DNA from: Phycisphaeraceae bacterium
Lineage (GTDB): Bacteria; Planctomycetota; Phycisphaerae; Phycisphaerales; SM1A02
NCBI GenBank assembly: GCA_019636755.1
Contig: JAHBWZ010000002.1
Location: 248,001 to 312,000 of the forward strand
DNA length: 64,000 bases
Reading direction: 5' to 3'
Part shown: one piece after another, positions 26,550-36,378 of the stretch
Numbering within the stretch: the stretch's first letter is position 1
How the letters are laid out: every line of letters begins with the position of its first letter
The notes under the pieces: generated by a model
What the model saw: only the letters and a program-made list of their open reading frames with translations
What the model was told of the DNA's origin: nothing
Databases searched by the model: none
Translations under genes and position numbers: made by a program

Positions 26550-27290
26550 ATGCCGTACACCCTTGCCATCGAGATCAGCCAGCGCGAAGGCGGCGTCGCG
26601 ATCCGCCCCGCCGACCTGGGCGCCGACGGCGCCCACACCGCCGGGGACATCCTGACCGAACCGATTCTCTCGGGACCCGGCGGCGACGGCCTGGCGCCGG
26701 CGGTGGAGCGGCTCTGTCTCCGCGCCGGGCAGTCGCCCGCCGACTGTGCGCTCATCGGTGTCTCGATCGGTCCCGGCGGATTCACGGGGCTGCGCACCGC
26801 GGTGACGTTCGCGCAGATCCTGGCGCGTGTGACCGGCGCGCCGGTGGCCGCGATTCCATCCGCCCACGTCGCGGCCGCATCCATCGATTCCGCCACGGTT
26901 CCGGCCGGGACACTGCTGGTCGTGCTCGGTGTGAAGCGCGAGCAGTTCTGGGCGACGCGCTTCGAACGCGGTGCCGACGGTCACTGGCAGCAGGCCTCCG
27001 CGGCCGGCCTGGCCGACGCGTCGGCCGTGGCGCTGGAGGGACTGGCGGCCATCGCCGTCGATGCCCATGCCCCGGCGCTGCTGCGGGAGCGCGCCCGCGC
27101 GCCCGGCGTGCCATGCGTCGCGTTCCGGCACGATCCCGCCGACTGCCTGCGCCTGGCTGAGCGCGCCCGCGCCGCCGGCGCCACCATCGCGCCCGAGGCG
27201 CTGCGCCCGATCTACGGCCGCGAACCCGAAGCCGTCACGCTGTGGAACGCACGGCACGGCAACGGGGGTGCGCACCATCGAGAGGCGTGA
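26550..27290 (+). CDS. tsaB: tRNA threonylcarbamoyladenosine biosynthesis protein TsaB
   Basis: This 246-residue protein partners TsaD in making the t6A37 modification of ANN-decoding tRNAs. The N-terminus PYTLAIEISQREGGVAI fits the ASKHA fold, and VSIGPGGFTGLRTAVTFAQ is the family signature. ATG 26550 is chosen; 68 further upstream in-frame codons are Arg/Pro-rich and overlap the divergent promoter region. The C-terminal half carries Ala-rich diverged sequence, as usual for TsaB. No tsaD, tsaE or rimI is adjacent. Confidence 0.88.
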   Translation: MPYTLAIEISQREGGVAIRPADLGADGAHTAGDILTEPILSGPGGDGLAPAVERLCLRAGQSPADCALIGVSIGPGGFTGLRTAVTFAQILARVTGAPVAAIPSAHVAAASIDSATVPAGTLLVVLGVKREQFWATRFERGADGHWQQASAAGLADASAVALEGLAAIAVDAHAPALLRERARAPGVPCVAFRHDPADCLRLAERARAAGATIAPEALRPIYGREPEAVTLWNARHGNGGAHHREA

Positions 27291-27615
27291 TCGTCGTGCG
27301 TCCGTCGGCGCGTCGGCGGCGGCCTCTGCACGCGCTCGGATCGCGAACATCCGCCCCGCCCCACCCCCGATATCCCGGTCCCGGACGGTTTCCGGATGCT
27401 GCGCGGCACCGGACGCGGACCCGCGCGTCCGCAAATCACCACCGGCCGCCCGCCCAACCGGAACGATCGCGCCCGCGCGACTTCCTGCGGGTCGTGCGGC
27501 TCCGGCACCCCGGGCAGTCTCGTGAAGAGAGGCGGTCCGGCGTCCGATGAACGGGCCGGCCCCCCCGTCGCTGGACGGGAGGCGCAACCGGGACGCCAAG
27601 GAGGAGGGAATCGGG

Positions 27616-28212
27616 ATGAGCGATCGCAACGGCACCGCACAGTGGGCCCGCAAGCAGGTGTTCACGACGGGCGAGGCGGCGGAGATCTGCAATGTCTCGC
27701 AGCAGACCATCATCCGCTGCTTCGACAGCGGCCGCCTGCAGGGGTTCCGGGTTCCCGGCTCCCGGTTCCGGCGCATCCCGAGACTGGAACTCCTGCGGTT
27801 CATGCGATCGAATGACATCCCCACCGATTCGCTCGAAGCCCTCACCCATCGGCTCCTCGTCGTGGATGACGATCCGAGCATCGTGCAGCTCTTCGAGGAT
27901 GTCTTCGGCGCCGACGATCGCTTCTCGCTGCGGACCGCCTCGACCGGGTACGAGGCAGGCATGCTCACCCGGGAGTTCAGGCCGAACATCATCCTGCTTG
28001 ACTACATGCTTCCGGACGTCAACGGCAATGTCGTCTGCACCCGCATCAGGAGCGATCCGGAACTGAGCGACACGAAGATCCTGATCGTCTCCGGCGTCGT
28101 CAACCAGGCGGAGATCGATGATCTCCTGAGACAGGGGGCGGACGGATTCATCAAGAAGCCGTTCGACCTGGAGGAACTCCGCCGCCGGATGCTGTCGCTG
28201 CTGGAGGCCTGA
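27616..28212 (+). CDS. response regulator with N-terminal excisionase-type HTH
   Basis: This is a 198-residue protein. Residues about 14-65 form a MerR/excisionase-like helix-turn-helix (VFTTGEAAEICNVSQQTI, then RRIPRLELLRFM). Residues about 76-198 form a receiver domain: LLVVDDDPS acidic pocket, Asp129 in ILLDYM as the phosphoacceptor, and Lys in FIKKPF. DNA-binding before receiver is the reverse of the common order. ATG 27616 has GAGGAGGGA at 27601-27609; an earlier in-frame ATG adds Pro-rich sequence. It heads a three-gene signalling set and is probably phosphorylated by the histidine kinase encoded next. Confidence 0.88.
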   Translation: MSDRNGTAQWARKQVFTTGEAAEICNVSQQTIIRCFDSGRLQGFRVPGSRFRRIPRLELLRFMRSNDIPTDSLEALTHRLLVVDDDPSIVQLFEDVFGADDRFSLRTASTGYEAGMLTREFRPNIILLDYMLPDVNGNVVCTRIRSDPELSDTKILIVSGVVNQAEIDDLLRQGADGFIKKPFDLEELRRRMLSLLEA

Positions 28213-28307
28213 GACCACGGCGCGTCGCGGCGGCCGGCGCTGCGCCGGGCGCCGGACACCGCCCACGGACGGGTCGATGGCCCGTCGACCCGCCGACCCG
28301 CATCGCC

Positions 28308-30719
28308 ATGGACCGACCGGATCCTTCTTCGCTGCGGGCCAAGGCCCGTCGGATCGAGCTCATCCTCGGAGAGCTCGAGTCGCTGCCCACGCTCAGCGCG
28401 GTCGCCGTCCGGCTCCTCGAACTCACGACCGACCCCGACGCCGACGCCGACGAGATCATCGGACTCGTCGCCTCCGATCCGTCGCTGGCCGCGCGCGTGC
28501 TCTCGCTCTGCCGGTGCCATGAGCGCGGCCGCGCGAGCGATGTCACCACCGTGGATCGCGCCGTCCTGCTGCTGGGATTCGAGGCCGTGCGCAGCGCGGT
28601 CCTCGCCGTGCAGGTCTTCGACATCCTGGATCATCACGTCACACCGCTCGGCGAGCGGGCCGGAACCCAGCCGACGTTCGACCGCGAGGCCTTCTGGCTG
28701 CACTCGATCGCCGTCGCCGTCCTCAGCCAGGCGATCGCGGAACGCGCCACGAACAGCGGAAAGGTCAGCCCCGGCGATGCGTTCATCGCCGGGCTGCTGC
28801 ACGACATCGGGCAACTGGTGCTGCACGTGCTGCTCCCGGAGAGCTTCGACCGGGTCTGCCGGATCGCCGAGACGCACAGCGCGTCGCTGGACCTTGCCTG
28901 CCAGCGCATCATCGGGATCGACACGCACACCGCCGGACGACGCCTCGCCGAGCACTGGGCGCTGCCCGCGGCGCTCTCCGATGTGATCTGGCTCAACGGC
29001 CAGCCCTATGAGGCCCTGCCCCGGACGCCGCAGCGGAGTCTCATCGCCATCGTCACGCTCGCCGACGCGGTCGTGCGGAGTCACTACATCTCCGCCGGGG
29101 CGCACTGGACGCGCGGCGAGGAGATCCCCCGGCTCGCGCTCCCGCTGGGAATCGACGTCGATGACCTGGTCTCGCTCGCCCGCGACCTGCACACGGAGGT
29201 CGGGCGCCGCGCCGAGGCGCTCGGGCTGACGGTCACGCACGACGCCGGCATCCTGCTCCGCGCACTGGCGCGGGCCAACAAGTCGCTCGCCCGCGTCAAT
29301 GCCGGCATGCGGCAGCGCGAACAGGTCGCACGGCAGAGCATGCGCCTGCTGAGCGAGGTCAACGCGTTTCTCCGCGACATCCATCCGGGCATGCCGACGA
29401 TCGACGTGCTCTCCGCGATCGCGCGATCGCTGCACCGGACGTTCAACGCGCATGTCCGCGCCGCCCTTTTCGAGTCGCCCTCCGATCCCGGCTGGCAGTT
29501 CCTCCCGTTCACGGAGGATGGACGCGGCTTCGGCCTGCGTTCCATCGCCGCACCACCGGGCGCCATCCCGCTCGCGTCGATCCTGCGGGACATCCGCACG
29601 TGCGCGCCGCTCCCGGCGGTGGCGGAATGGCTGCTGCCGTACCTGGACCGGCCGGAGCGCGGCGCGGGGCGCAGCGGAACGGATCGGCGGGCCGCAGACG
29701 CACCCGGCGGAGTGGCCACCGAGGCGCCCCCGGCCGACACCGTGCCGGACGGGACCGCGTGCATCTTCTCGCTCCCCGCGCCGCCCGCGGGGGTCATCTT
29801 CGTGATCGAGGGGGCGACGGACCCGCTGGTGCAGCGCGACGACAACGACTGCCTGCTCCGCTGCTGGGCATCCGCCCTCGCCGCCGGCGCGCGGCACGAC
29901 GAGACCGGGCTGGTGACCGACCAGCTTGCCGAGGCGAACCGGGCCCTCAAGGACATGAACGAGATCATCGCCCGCTCCCGCACGATGGCGACGCTGGGAG
30001 AGGTCGCCGCCGGTGCGGCGCACGAGATGAACAACCCCCTGACGATCATCTCCGGCCGCGCCCAGGTGATCGCCGCCCGCGCCACCGAGAACGACTCGCG
30101 GAAGGCGGCGATGGAGATCGCCGAGCAGGCGGGCCGCCTGAGCGACATGATCACCGCCCTCCGCTCGTTCGCGGAACCGGTGATCGCGAATCCCCGGCCG
30201 ACGGACCTGACGGACCTCGTCGTCCGCGCGGTCCAGCAGCACGGACCCGGTGAACGACGGCAACCCGCGGTCAGCACGAAGTTTGGCGAAGCACTGCCGA
30301 CCGCGTTCGTCGATCCGGATCTCATCGGATCGGCGCTGGGCGAACTGGTGCGCAACGCCTGCGAGTCCAAGGGCGCGCGTCACATCGAACTTCGCGTCCA
30401 AGTCGATCCGCTCGATGACCGATTGAGGATCGAGGTCAGGGACGATGGTTCCGGACTGACCGAGCACGCCCTCCGCCATGCCTTCGACCCGTTCTACAGC
30501 GAGAAGCCGGCCGGCCGGCAGCCGGGCCTCGGCCTTCCGCGGGCGGTCCGTGCCATCGAGGCACATGGCGGTCGGATCACGCTCGGCAATGCGCCCGCCG
30601 GCGGTGCGGTCGCCGCGATCTGGCTCGATGACTGGCGCCTGAAGGCGTCCGGTCCGGAGAAGAAGACCGCTGAGGTCGAGGAAGCCCATGCAGAAGGCAA
30701 CGCACCACGATCGGGATGA
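28308..30719 (+). CDS. HDOD-domain histidine kinase
   Basis: This is an 803-residue cytoplasmic protein. Residues about 15-230 are an HDOD domain (LPTLSAVAVRLLELTTD; FIAGLLHDIGQLVLHVL). A GAF-like sensor region spans about 360-520. A HisKA domain carries the phospho-acceptor His572 in AAHEMNNPLTIISGRAQ. The HATPase domain (about 630-790) has the N box ELVRNACES, G1 box DDGSGL and LGLPRAVRAIEAHGG. No transmembrane segment is evident, so the signal is intracellular. It overlaps the next gene by 32 bp. HDOD proteins often link to motility, biofilm or stress control; the signal here is unknown. Confidence 0.9.
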   Translation: MDRPDPSSLRAKARRIELILGELESLPTLSAVAVRLLELTTDPDADADEIIGLVASDPSLAARVLSLCRCHERGRASDVTTVDRAVLLLGFEAVRSAVLAVQVFDILDHHVTPLGERAGTQPTFDREAFWLHSIAVAVLSQAIAERATNSGKVSPGDAFIAGLLHDIGQLVLHVLLPESFDRVCRIAETHSASLDLACQRIIGIDTHTAGRRLAEHWALPAALSDVIWLNGQPYEALPRTPQRSLIAIVTLADAVVRSHYISAGAHWTRGEEIPRLALPLGIDVDDLVSLARDLHTEVGRRAEALGLTVTHDAGILLRALARANKSLARVNAGMRQREQVARQSMRLLSEVNAFLRDIHPGMPTIDVLSAIARSLHRTFNAHVRAALFESPSDPGWQFLPFTEDGRGFGLRSIAAPPGAIPLASILRDIRTCAPLPAVAEWLLPYLDRPERGAGRSGTDRRAADAPGGVATEAPPADTVPDGTACIFSLPAPPAGVIFVIEGATDPLVQRDDNDCLLRCWASALAAGARHDETGLVTDQLAEANRALKDMNEIIARSRTMATLGEVAAGAAHEMNNPLTIISGRAQVIAARATENDSRKAAMEIAEQAGRLSDMITALRSFAEPVIANPRPTDLTDLVVRAVQQHGPGERRQPAVSTKFGEALPTAFVDPDLIGSALGELVRNACESKGARHIELRVQVDPLDDRLRIEVRDDGSGLTEHALRHAFDPFYSEKPAGRQPGLGLPRAVRAIEAHGGRITLGNAPAGGAVAAIWLDDWRLKASGPEKKTAEVEEAHAEGNAPRSG

Positions 30720-31884
30720 CCGCGAGGAACGCGACGAGTCCCACCACGGGATCCCCGACACCGGTCTTCCCGCCGCCGCTGCGGCGACGGTCGCGCCCGC
30801 CCGCATCCTGGTCATCGGCGGTGAACCGGAGCGCCGCGCGGCCCTGGTCGAACGGCTGCGCCGCGAGCGCCACCGCTGCACCCACCTCGCGCACTTCGCC
30901 GACGCCCGCACGGCGATCGCCCGGCATCGCTATGACCTGCTGATCGTGGATCCGGACCTGCCGGACGGCAACGGCCTGGAACTGATCCGCGCCGCACGAC
31001 GCCTCAACCGGGCCACCCGAGCGATCGTCGTCTCCGAATCCGGTTCCGTCGCGCACGCCGTCTCGGCGCTGCGCAGCGGTGCGGTCGACTTCATCCTGGA
31101 CCCGCTGGACTTCGAGGAGATCGTGGTGCGCGTCGACGCGGCACTGCGGCGCAGCCGGAGCGAGGTGGACCGGGAGCGCCGGATCCAGAACCTCCGCCGG
31201 ATCTGCCGGGACCTCGGCACGGCGCGCGAGGACATCGCCCGCCAGATCGACCAGCTCTGCGACGACGTGGTCAGCGCCTACCGCGACATCAACGAGCGCA
31301 TGGACGAGGTGGCCGTCGCCAGCGAGTTCCGCGCGCTGCTGTCGCAGGAACTGGACATCGAGGACGTGCTCCGGACGATGCTGGAGTACCTGCTCACCAA
31401 GACCGGACCCACCAATGCCGCGGTCTTCCTGCCCGATGAGCAGAAGCACTACGCGCTGGGCGCCTACGTCAACTACGACTGTCCGCGCGAGTCCATCGAC
31501 ACGCTGATCTCGCAGTTCGCCTCGGTCCTCTGCCCGCAGATGGCCCGCGAGCCGGAACTGGTCGCGTTCGACGACTCGGCGGAGTTCGCCGAGTGGATCG
31601 GACTGGACGACGGCTTCTTCGCCGATTCGAACGTGGTCGCATTCTCGTGCCTGGACGAGGGTCGCTGCCTGGCCGTCGTGATCCTGTTCCGACGGGGCGC
31701 GGACCCGTTCCCGCCGCAGCTTGCCGGCACGCTGGACACGCTGCGCACCATCTTCGCCCGCCACCTCGGTCGACTCATCCGCGTCCACCACCGCGCGAAG
31801 CCCTCCTGGCCCGCCGAGGCCCCGGACGTCTTCGAGGACTACGACGACGACTTCGGCTTCGGCCCGGGCGGCCTGGCGGCGTGA
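30688..31884 (+). CDS. response regulator with receiver, coiled coil and GAF-like domain
   Basis: This is a 398-residue protein. The receiver domain lies at about residues 38-155, with Asp88 in LIVDPDL as the phosphoacceptor and Ser/Lys-box features (VVSESGS), although the usual Lys-Pro is Asp-Pro (ILDPLD). A coiled coil follows (about 160-215), then a GAF-like domain (about 220-360; LDIEDVLRTMLEYLL, AAVFLPDE). The C-terminus is acidic. The missing Lys suggests altered phosphorylation or switching. It overlaps the kinase gene and is therefore co-translated with it. With no output DNA-binding domain it probably acts by protein contact. Confidence 0.82.
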   Translation: MQKATHHDRDDREERDESHHGIPDTGLPAAAAATVAPARILVIGGEPERRAALVERLRRERHRCTHLAHFADARTAIARHRYDLLIVDPDLPDGNGLELIRAARRLNRATRAIVVSESGSVAHAVSALRSGAVDFILDPLDFEEIVVRVDAALRRSRSEVDRERRIQNLRRICRDLGTAREDIARQIDQLCDDVVSAYRDINERMDEVAVASEFRALLSQELDIEDVLRTMLEYLLTKTGPTNAAVFLPDEQKHYALGAYVNYDCPRESIDTLISQFASVLCPQMAREPELVAFDDSAEFAEWIGLDDGFFADSNVVAFSCLDEGRCLAVVILFRRGADPFPPQLAGTLDTLRTIFARHLGRLIRVHHRAKPSWPAEAPDVFEDYDDDFGFGPGGLAA

Positions 31885-31940
31885 CCGGTCGGGCAGGCAT
31901 GACGGCCCGGGACGGTGGCGCGGACCCGGCCGCGGCCGCG

Positions 31941-31946
31941 CATACT
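31941..31946 (+). promoter_or_regulatory. -10-like CATACT box before a GTG start
   Basis: CATACT lies 8 nt before the GTG at 31955. There is no Shine-Dalgarno sequence, which again fits a leaderless mRNA. Confidence 0.3.
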
Positions 31947-31954
31947 GGCGCATC

Positions 31955-32389
31955 GTGCCGCCACCGTTCCCCATCGTCCTCCTGCGCCACGATGAGCCCT
32001 CGGGCGGCCACCACTTCGACTGGATGCTCGCGGTGCTCCGGGGGGACCCGGCGCGCTCGCTGCTGACGCTGCGCACGCCGGTCCGGATCGACCTGCTGAC
32101 CGAGGGCGCGTCGACGGAGGCGATCCTGCTGCCGCCGCATCGAACGATCTACCTGGCGCACGAGGGACCACTCGGCGGCGGCCGCGGCTCCGTCACGCGC
32201 GTGGCGTCCGGCGTCCTGCACGACATTCCGGCCGGTGGATGCCTTCCGCCGGAGGGCACCGCCATCGATCTCTCGCCGACCTGGCACGCCTCGGGCGATC
32301 AGCCGCCGCACGGACAGCACCTGCGGATCCGCCGCCTCGACGCGGACAGGCTGGAGGTCCGCTGCCTTTCCCTGCGCGCCGGCGGGTGA
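31955..32389 (+). CDS. stand-alone LigD 3'-phosphoesterase-like protein
   Basis: This 144-residue protein resembles the N-terminal phosphoesterase domain of DNA ligase D. The pattern LLRHDEPSGGHHFDWML corresponds to the His/Asp active-site strand, and RTIYLAHEGPLGGGRG matches the family YLDYEGP segment. In LigD this domain trims 3' ends during non-homologous end joining. Stand-alone versions of unknown role are known in planctomycetes. Some key residues differ, so activity is uncertain. The GTG start is inferred because the family begins here; the frame upstream belongs to the previous gene's shadow. Confidence 0.7.
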   Translation: MPPPFPIVLLRHDEPSGGHHFDWMLAVLRGDPARSLLTLRTPVRIDLLTEGASTEAILLPPHRTIYLAHEGPLGGGRGSVTRVASGVLHDIPAGGCLPPEGTAIDLSPTWHASGDQPPHGQHLRIRRLDADRLEVRCLSLRAGG

Positions 32390-32435
32390 ACACCTGTAGA
32401 GTGGACAGTGCCCCCACGGCCGAAGGAGATCCGGC

Positions 32436-32873
32436 ATGGACCATGAACGACGCGACCAGGACGGCCCCGGACACCCGAGCCGCATCCGGCACACGGCGCC
32501 AGGTATCGGGGGGGGCATCGGCGGGGGCGGCGGCTTCGGAACACGCAGCGCGGGCGACGCCGACACGCCGCCGGAGGTGCCCGTCGCCGCGGGCCCGCCG
32601 ACGGGACTCGGCCGCGGCATCTCGCCGATCGAGCGCAAGGCGAAACACGAGGAGACCTGGTCGCGCACACCGAACACCACCGGCGCCGGCGCGATTCACG
32701 TCAAGACCTTCAACTGCAAGCTGACCGAGGACGCGCTGCGCTACATGGACCAGCACATCAACGAGTGGCTGGACGCGCATCCGCAGTACGAGGTCAAGTT
32801 CGTGACGTCGACCGTCGGCATCCTGACCGGCAAGCTGAAGGAGCCGCATCTCATCTGCCAGGTGTGGGTCTAG
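32436..32873 (+). CDS. small conserved-looking protein of unknown function
   Basis: This is a 145-residue protein with AAGGAG at 32420-32425 before the ATG. The N-terminal about 75 residues are Gly/Pro-rich and probably disordered. The C-terminal about 60 residues look folded and conserved (HVKTFNCKLTEDALRYMDQ, EVKFVTSTVGILTGKLKE, HLICQVWV). I recall similar tails in other planctomycete proteins but no function. A TAGAGT hexamer at 32397-32402 may be its -10 box. Confidence 0.65.
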   Translation: MDHERRDQDGPGHPSRIRHTAPGIGGGIGGGGGFGTRSAGDADTPPEVPVAAGPPTGLGRGISPIERKAKHEETWSRTPNTTGAGAIHVKTFNCKLTEDALRYMDQHINEWLDAHPQYEVKFVTSTVGILTGKLKEPHLICQVWV

Positions 32874-33016
32874 TGACCAGCCGAATCCGCTCAGGCACGA
32901 CAGTGACTTCCTTCCAGGGCATGCCGCCGATGGTCCGCGACCAGGCCTGATCTGTCATCCATGGGCGCGGAATGTACCCCCCCTGGCGTAGGGGTGGCTT
33001 TCATGCAGTCGAGTCC

Positions 33017-33126
33017 GGCGGATCGTCGCCTCCGCCACCCCGCCACCCCGGCGCCTGCGCGCCCGCAGCACGACGTGCCGCGGGGCGCAGGCGCCGGGGA
33101 ATGGGTTGGTGACAGGACCAATCATC
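33017..33126. repeat. palindromic intergenic repeat, copy A (3' of cassette 3)
   Basis: The core at 33049-33096 is a 48-bp imperfect palindrome: CGGCGCCTGCGC at one end and GCGCAGGCGCCG at the other, with an inner CCGCAGCACG/CGTGCCGCGG pair. Conserved flanks follow (GGGTTGGTGACAGGACC). It lies 15 nt beyond the stop of the pseudogene on the minus strand. Confidence 0.8.
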
Positions 33127-33140
33127 GCCCTTCCCGGCGT

Positions 33141-34634
33141 TCATCTGCACGGTCCCCATGCCGCCAGCAGGAGCAGCAGGTCCATGAAGTCGACCGCGCC
33201 GTTTCCATCGAAGTCCGCGGGACACGGCGCCGCACAGGCGCCGAACACGCTCAGAAGACTCAGCAGGTCGGCGAACTCGACATGACCCGATCCATCCAGG
33301 TCCGCCGGGCACGCAAGCGCTTCGCACGCGTCCACGAGGCCGTTGGTGTCAAGGTCGCCCGTGCCCTCGCTCTGCCAGGTCGCCGTCCACCGCAGGAAGC
33401 CGTCCGGACACTGCGCGCCGTTGACCGCGCCGGACGGCTTCAGCCAGATCCATGCACGGTCCCAGCCGTCATTCTCCACCGTGTCGTTCCACGTGTCACG
33501 CGGAATCACGAACGTGTCCGTCACCTCCAGTAGTCGGCTTGACCAGTCGGTGAACGCCCGGCCCAGCAGCACCGTGTTCAGGTGGACGCCCCAGCCACCC
33601 AGCGGCGTGTCCAGTCGCTATGCGGTGAACGTGAGCGTCACGTCTGGGTCCCCGCCCGGCCCACGTCCCAGAGCGTGTGCACGCTCTGAGCCTCGCCGCC
33701 GGCGGACCCCACACGGGGACTCGCCGATGCGGGTAGGAGGATTCATTTTGTCCAAACACCGTTCCTGTCGCAGGTCCGCGCTCCACCCCGCCCGCGATGT
33801 CGCACCGGTCGGGGATCCCGTTCCCGTTGCAGTCCGCCGCCGGTGTCCCGCCATGAGTTGTCCATCCAAACCATCTGGCCGCTGCCGGCAGGTGCTCGTT
33901 GCACTCGTCCGGCACGCCGTCGCCGTCCCGGTCCAGCTCACACCGGAGGCGATGTCGCATTCCGTCCGCATCCTGCTCCTGCATTGCAGTCCGGCGTTAT
34001 CCTTCGCCCACCTCCGGCCGCGTCGGGGATGCCGTTGCCGTTGCAGTCGGTGGGGACGGTGGCGAAGTGGATGTTAAAGTTTCACCGCGACCAGGGTCCA
34101 ACTCGTTCTCGATCCTGACGGTGTCGAACAGCTCGTCCGCAATGACCCTGAATCCCATCATCAGGCTCCGCTGCTCAACTGACTCATTGTCGACACAACG
34201 AGTTGCCCGTCACGATAGCACCGGAATCTGATCCGCTGCTTCGAATGCACAGCGATCGCGTTGATCGGCGCGTCGAATGTAAGCCAGACGTACCCTCCAT
34301 AGCTCCGCATGCTGCCGTCGTCCGGACCATGGCCGTAGTCAATCAGCCATCCATAGGCGACCTGGACAGTGTCCGGCGCGACAAAATCCACGCCGAGGTG
34401 CTGGTACTGGTCTGACAGGTACGTCGCGAACGGCAGTTCAGTGAACCAGATGCTGCTCACGTACCTGACGGCCTCCGACCATGCATGGAACAGCGACATG
34501 TACGCGCCGCCGTAGTACGCGGTGTATCCATCCCATCGCTCGATCCACTCGCCGCCGGCGCGCGCAGACGATGCTGGCCCCATGAGCAGCACTGCCACGA
34601 CCGCCGCGATGGCACCTGAATGCTGCCTGTTCAT
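33141..34634 (-). pseudogene. degraded exported Y-type protein with calcium-binding and dockerin-like repeats (cassette 3)
   Basis: Fragments of one ancestral gene lie in order in different frames. 34634-34161 encodes a signal peptide and the Y-type domain (FTELPFATYLSDQYQHLGV; FDAPINAIAVHSKQRIRFR), ending at a premature TGA. A shifted frame continues GFRVIADELFDTVRIENEL. Then come thrombospondin type 3-like pieces in alternating frames (DCNGNGIPDA, DRDGDGVPDECNEHLP, DCNGNGIPDRCDIAGG). A frame ending DVTLTFTA stops at TAG (33618-33620), and the same frame resumes RLDTPLGGWGVHL. Two intact dockerin-like repeats close it (ACPADLDGSGHVEFADLL, PCPADFDGNGAVDF). At least three frame breaks make it non-functional unless recoded. 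Confidence 0.8.
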
Positions 34635-36378
34635 TCCGGCACCTCCATGCTGAGCTCATTGAACAGGGCGATCACGCCGTCGATGAGGGGCTCGGTGGCG
34701 AGCAGGTGCTCCATGACGCAGATCCATGAATCGACCTGACTCGATGGCCTGCATGCCCAAAAACGCCAGAGTCCCATCGCTGCGTCCTCCACGGGCATGC
34801 CGCTCAATGCCGACTCTTCCTCGTCGCATGCCCCACATGAGAAGTTCGGATGAGATCGGGCATTGCCCACCGTGCAGTCACCATCGAGGTCCGGCCCAGC
34901 AGATCGTGTTGGCCGGGCAGTCGCCCCACCTGCCGAGCAGGACCGTAGTCTCCGAAACCCAGAGTCCCGTCCAGTCCGCGTCGCACGGGCGCGATCGGGA
35001 CCAGACGAACTCGCTATGGAAGTTCAGATGCACCGCGACGTCCGTACCCGACGATCCACGGCAGCGACTCGTCGACGCCGCTGTTGACATCGAACGCCCG
35101 ATCAGTTGGATCCAGTCGCACGCTGGTGTTCGTGAACCTGGACGTTTAGATCGAGGTACGTCAGCGACGGTCCGGAACGGACGATCTCCCAGAGGACCGC
35201 GGCATTCCCGGTCATGTCCTTTTGCCGACGATACTTGGCTCACTCAGGTCGTTGATCGCGTTGCCGTATCCCCGGGTTCGGCACGTCGTGATGCTACGGC
35301 GTGGGGAGGATGACCGCATTGCCGTCAGCGGGCTCAGTAGAGCGGGAGGATCAGGCATGACAGTTCCTCGGGTCGGTCACCGATTCGTGCCGGCCCCGGT
35401 GGCCATGAGCAGATCACTGATCCCGCGCCCCGTGGTCCAGAGGTTCTCCTCTGGGATCAAACGCCTCCGGCACGTCCATCGTCCTCAGCGTCCACGTCGG
35501 TTCCCACCAGGGCGCTGCGGAACGACACGCGGGACAGACGTGGTCCACGGCGGGTCACTCGGATCGTGGTCTCTGCCGACGGGACTCTCCAGCGGAACTG
35601 CGGTAACAGAACACTCGGCACCGGTTGCTCATTTACCTGACGATCCGGTCCTGCGACGACGACGTCAGCGCGGCGCGATCGACATAATATCGAGCCTCAG
35701 TGCTGATCCGGTCGGGAGCGACGTCGATGCGCGCACGCGCGCTGTCCCGTGCGAAACCGATCGTCGCCCCGCTCGCTCTGGCTGCACTTCGACCACATGT
35801 GGGCGCCGCCCACCGACGAGACGCGGGATCTCGTCGCCCGTCATCTCTGTGAGGTCCCACGCGTCCGACCAGATGCCCGCATCGTTAACCGGCAGCTCGT
35901 GCGGCAGCACGGTCTGTCGGCGGGCCAGAGGTCATGCGCGCATCTTCCGGGCGCTGCCTCCTGGAATCACAGGAACGCGAGCCCACGTCGATCGCCCAGC
36001 GTCGTCGATCGTGCCACGGCGCCGGCAATCTGCATGTCCTCGTTGATCGCCCGGCCGACACTGGGGCGCGGATCGAGTTCCTCGATCGACTCGCCCGGGT
36101 GGAGCAGGATGATCAGCACGCCCGTCGGATAGACCACGCTGTCGATCGTCACCTCGTGCGGCACCCACAGGAACGCACGCGGGACGAGTTGCGAGTCGAT
36201 CTCGAGGTGCACGAACCCCGTGACCTGCCCCTTGTTGTTGATGCCAAGGACGCGACACTGCGCGCCCTGATCCGAGAGTCCACTGTCCAGCCGCACGATC
36301 CGGTACCTCGGCGGATCGGCTTCGCGCCGGTTGGCACATGTCACGCAGCCCCGGCAGAAGACATGCCAGCGCCATCAA
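34631..36378 (-). pseudogene. degraded HAF-repeat/dockerin X-type protein (cassette 3)
   Basis: This is a broken paralogue of the intact gene at 38963-40582. The start MALACLLPGLRDM is kept but shifts frame before ADPPRYRIVRL. An intact stretch (36344-35967) carries HAF-like repeats (VLGINNKGQVTGFVHLE, PRAFLWVP). Downstream pieces in several frames retain LPVNDAGIWSDAWDLTEMTG, then CDADWTG...VLLGRWGDCPANTICWA, which aligns with the dockerin segment CDADLNGDGT...CPVGEICWADL of the intact copy. The last fragment, ending IALFNELSMEVPE, matches its C-terminus ending LFALIGQSMEEEE. Many stops intervene. Its end overlaps the following pseudogene start as ATGA. Confidence 0.78.
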
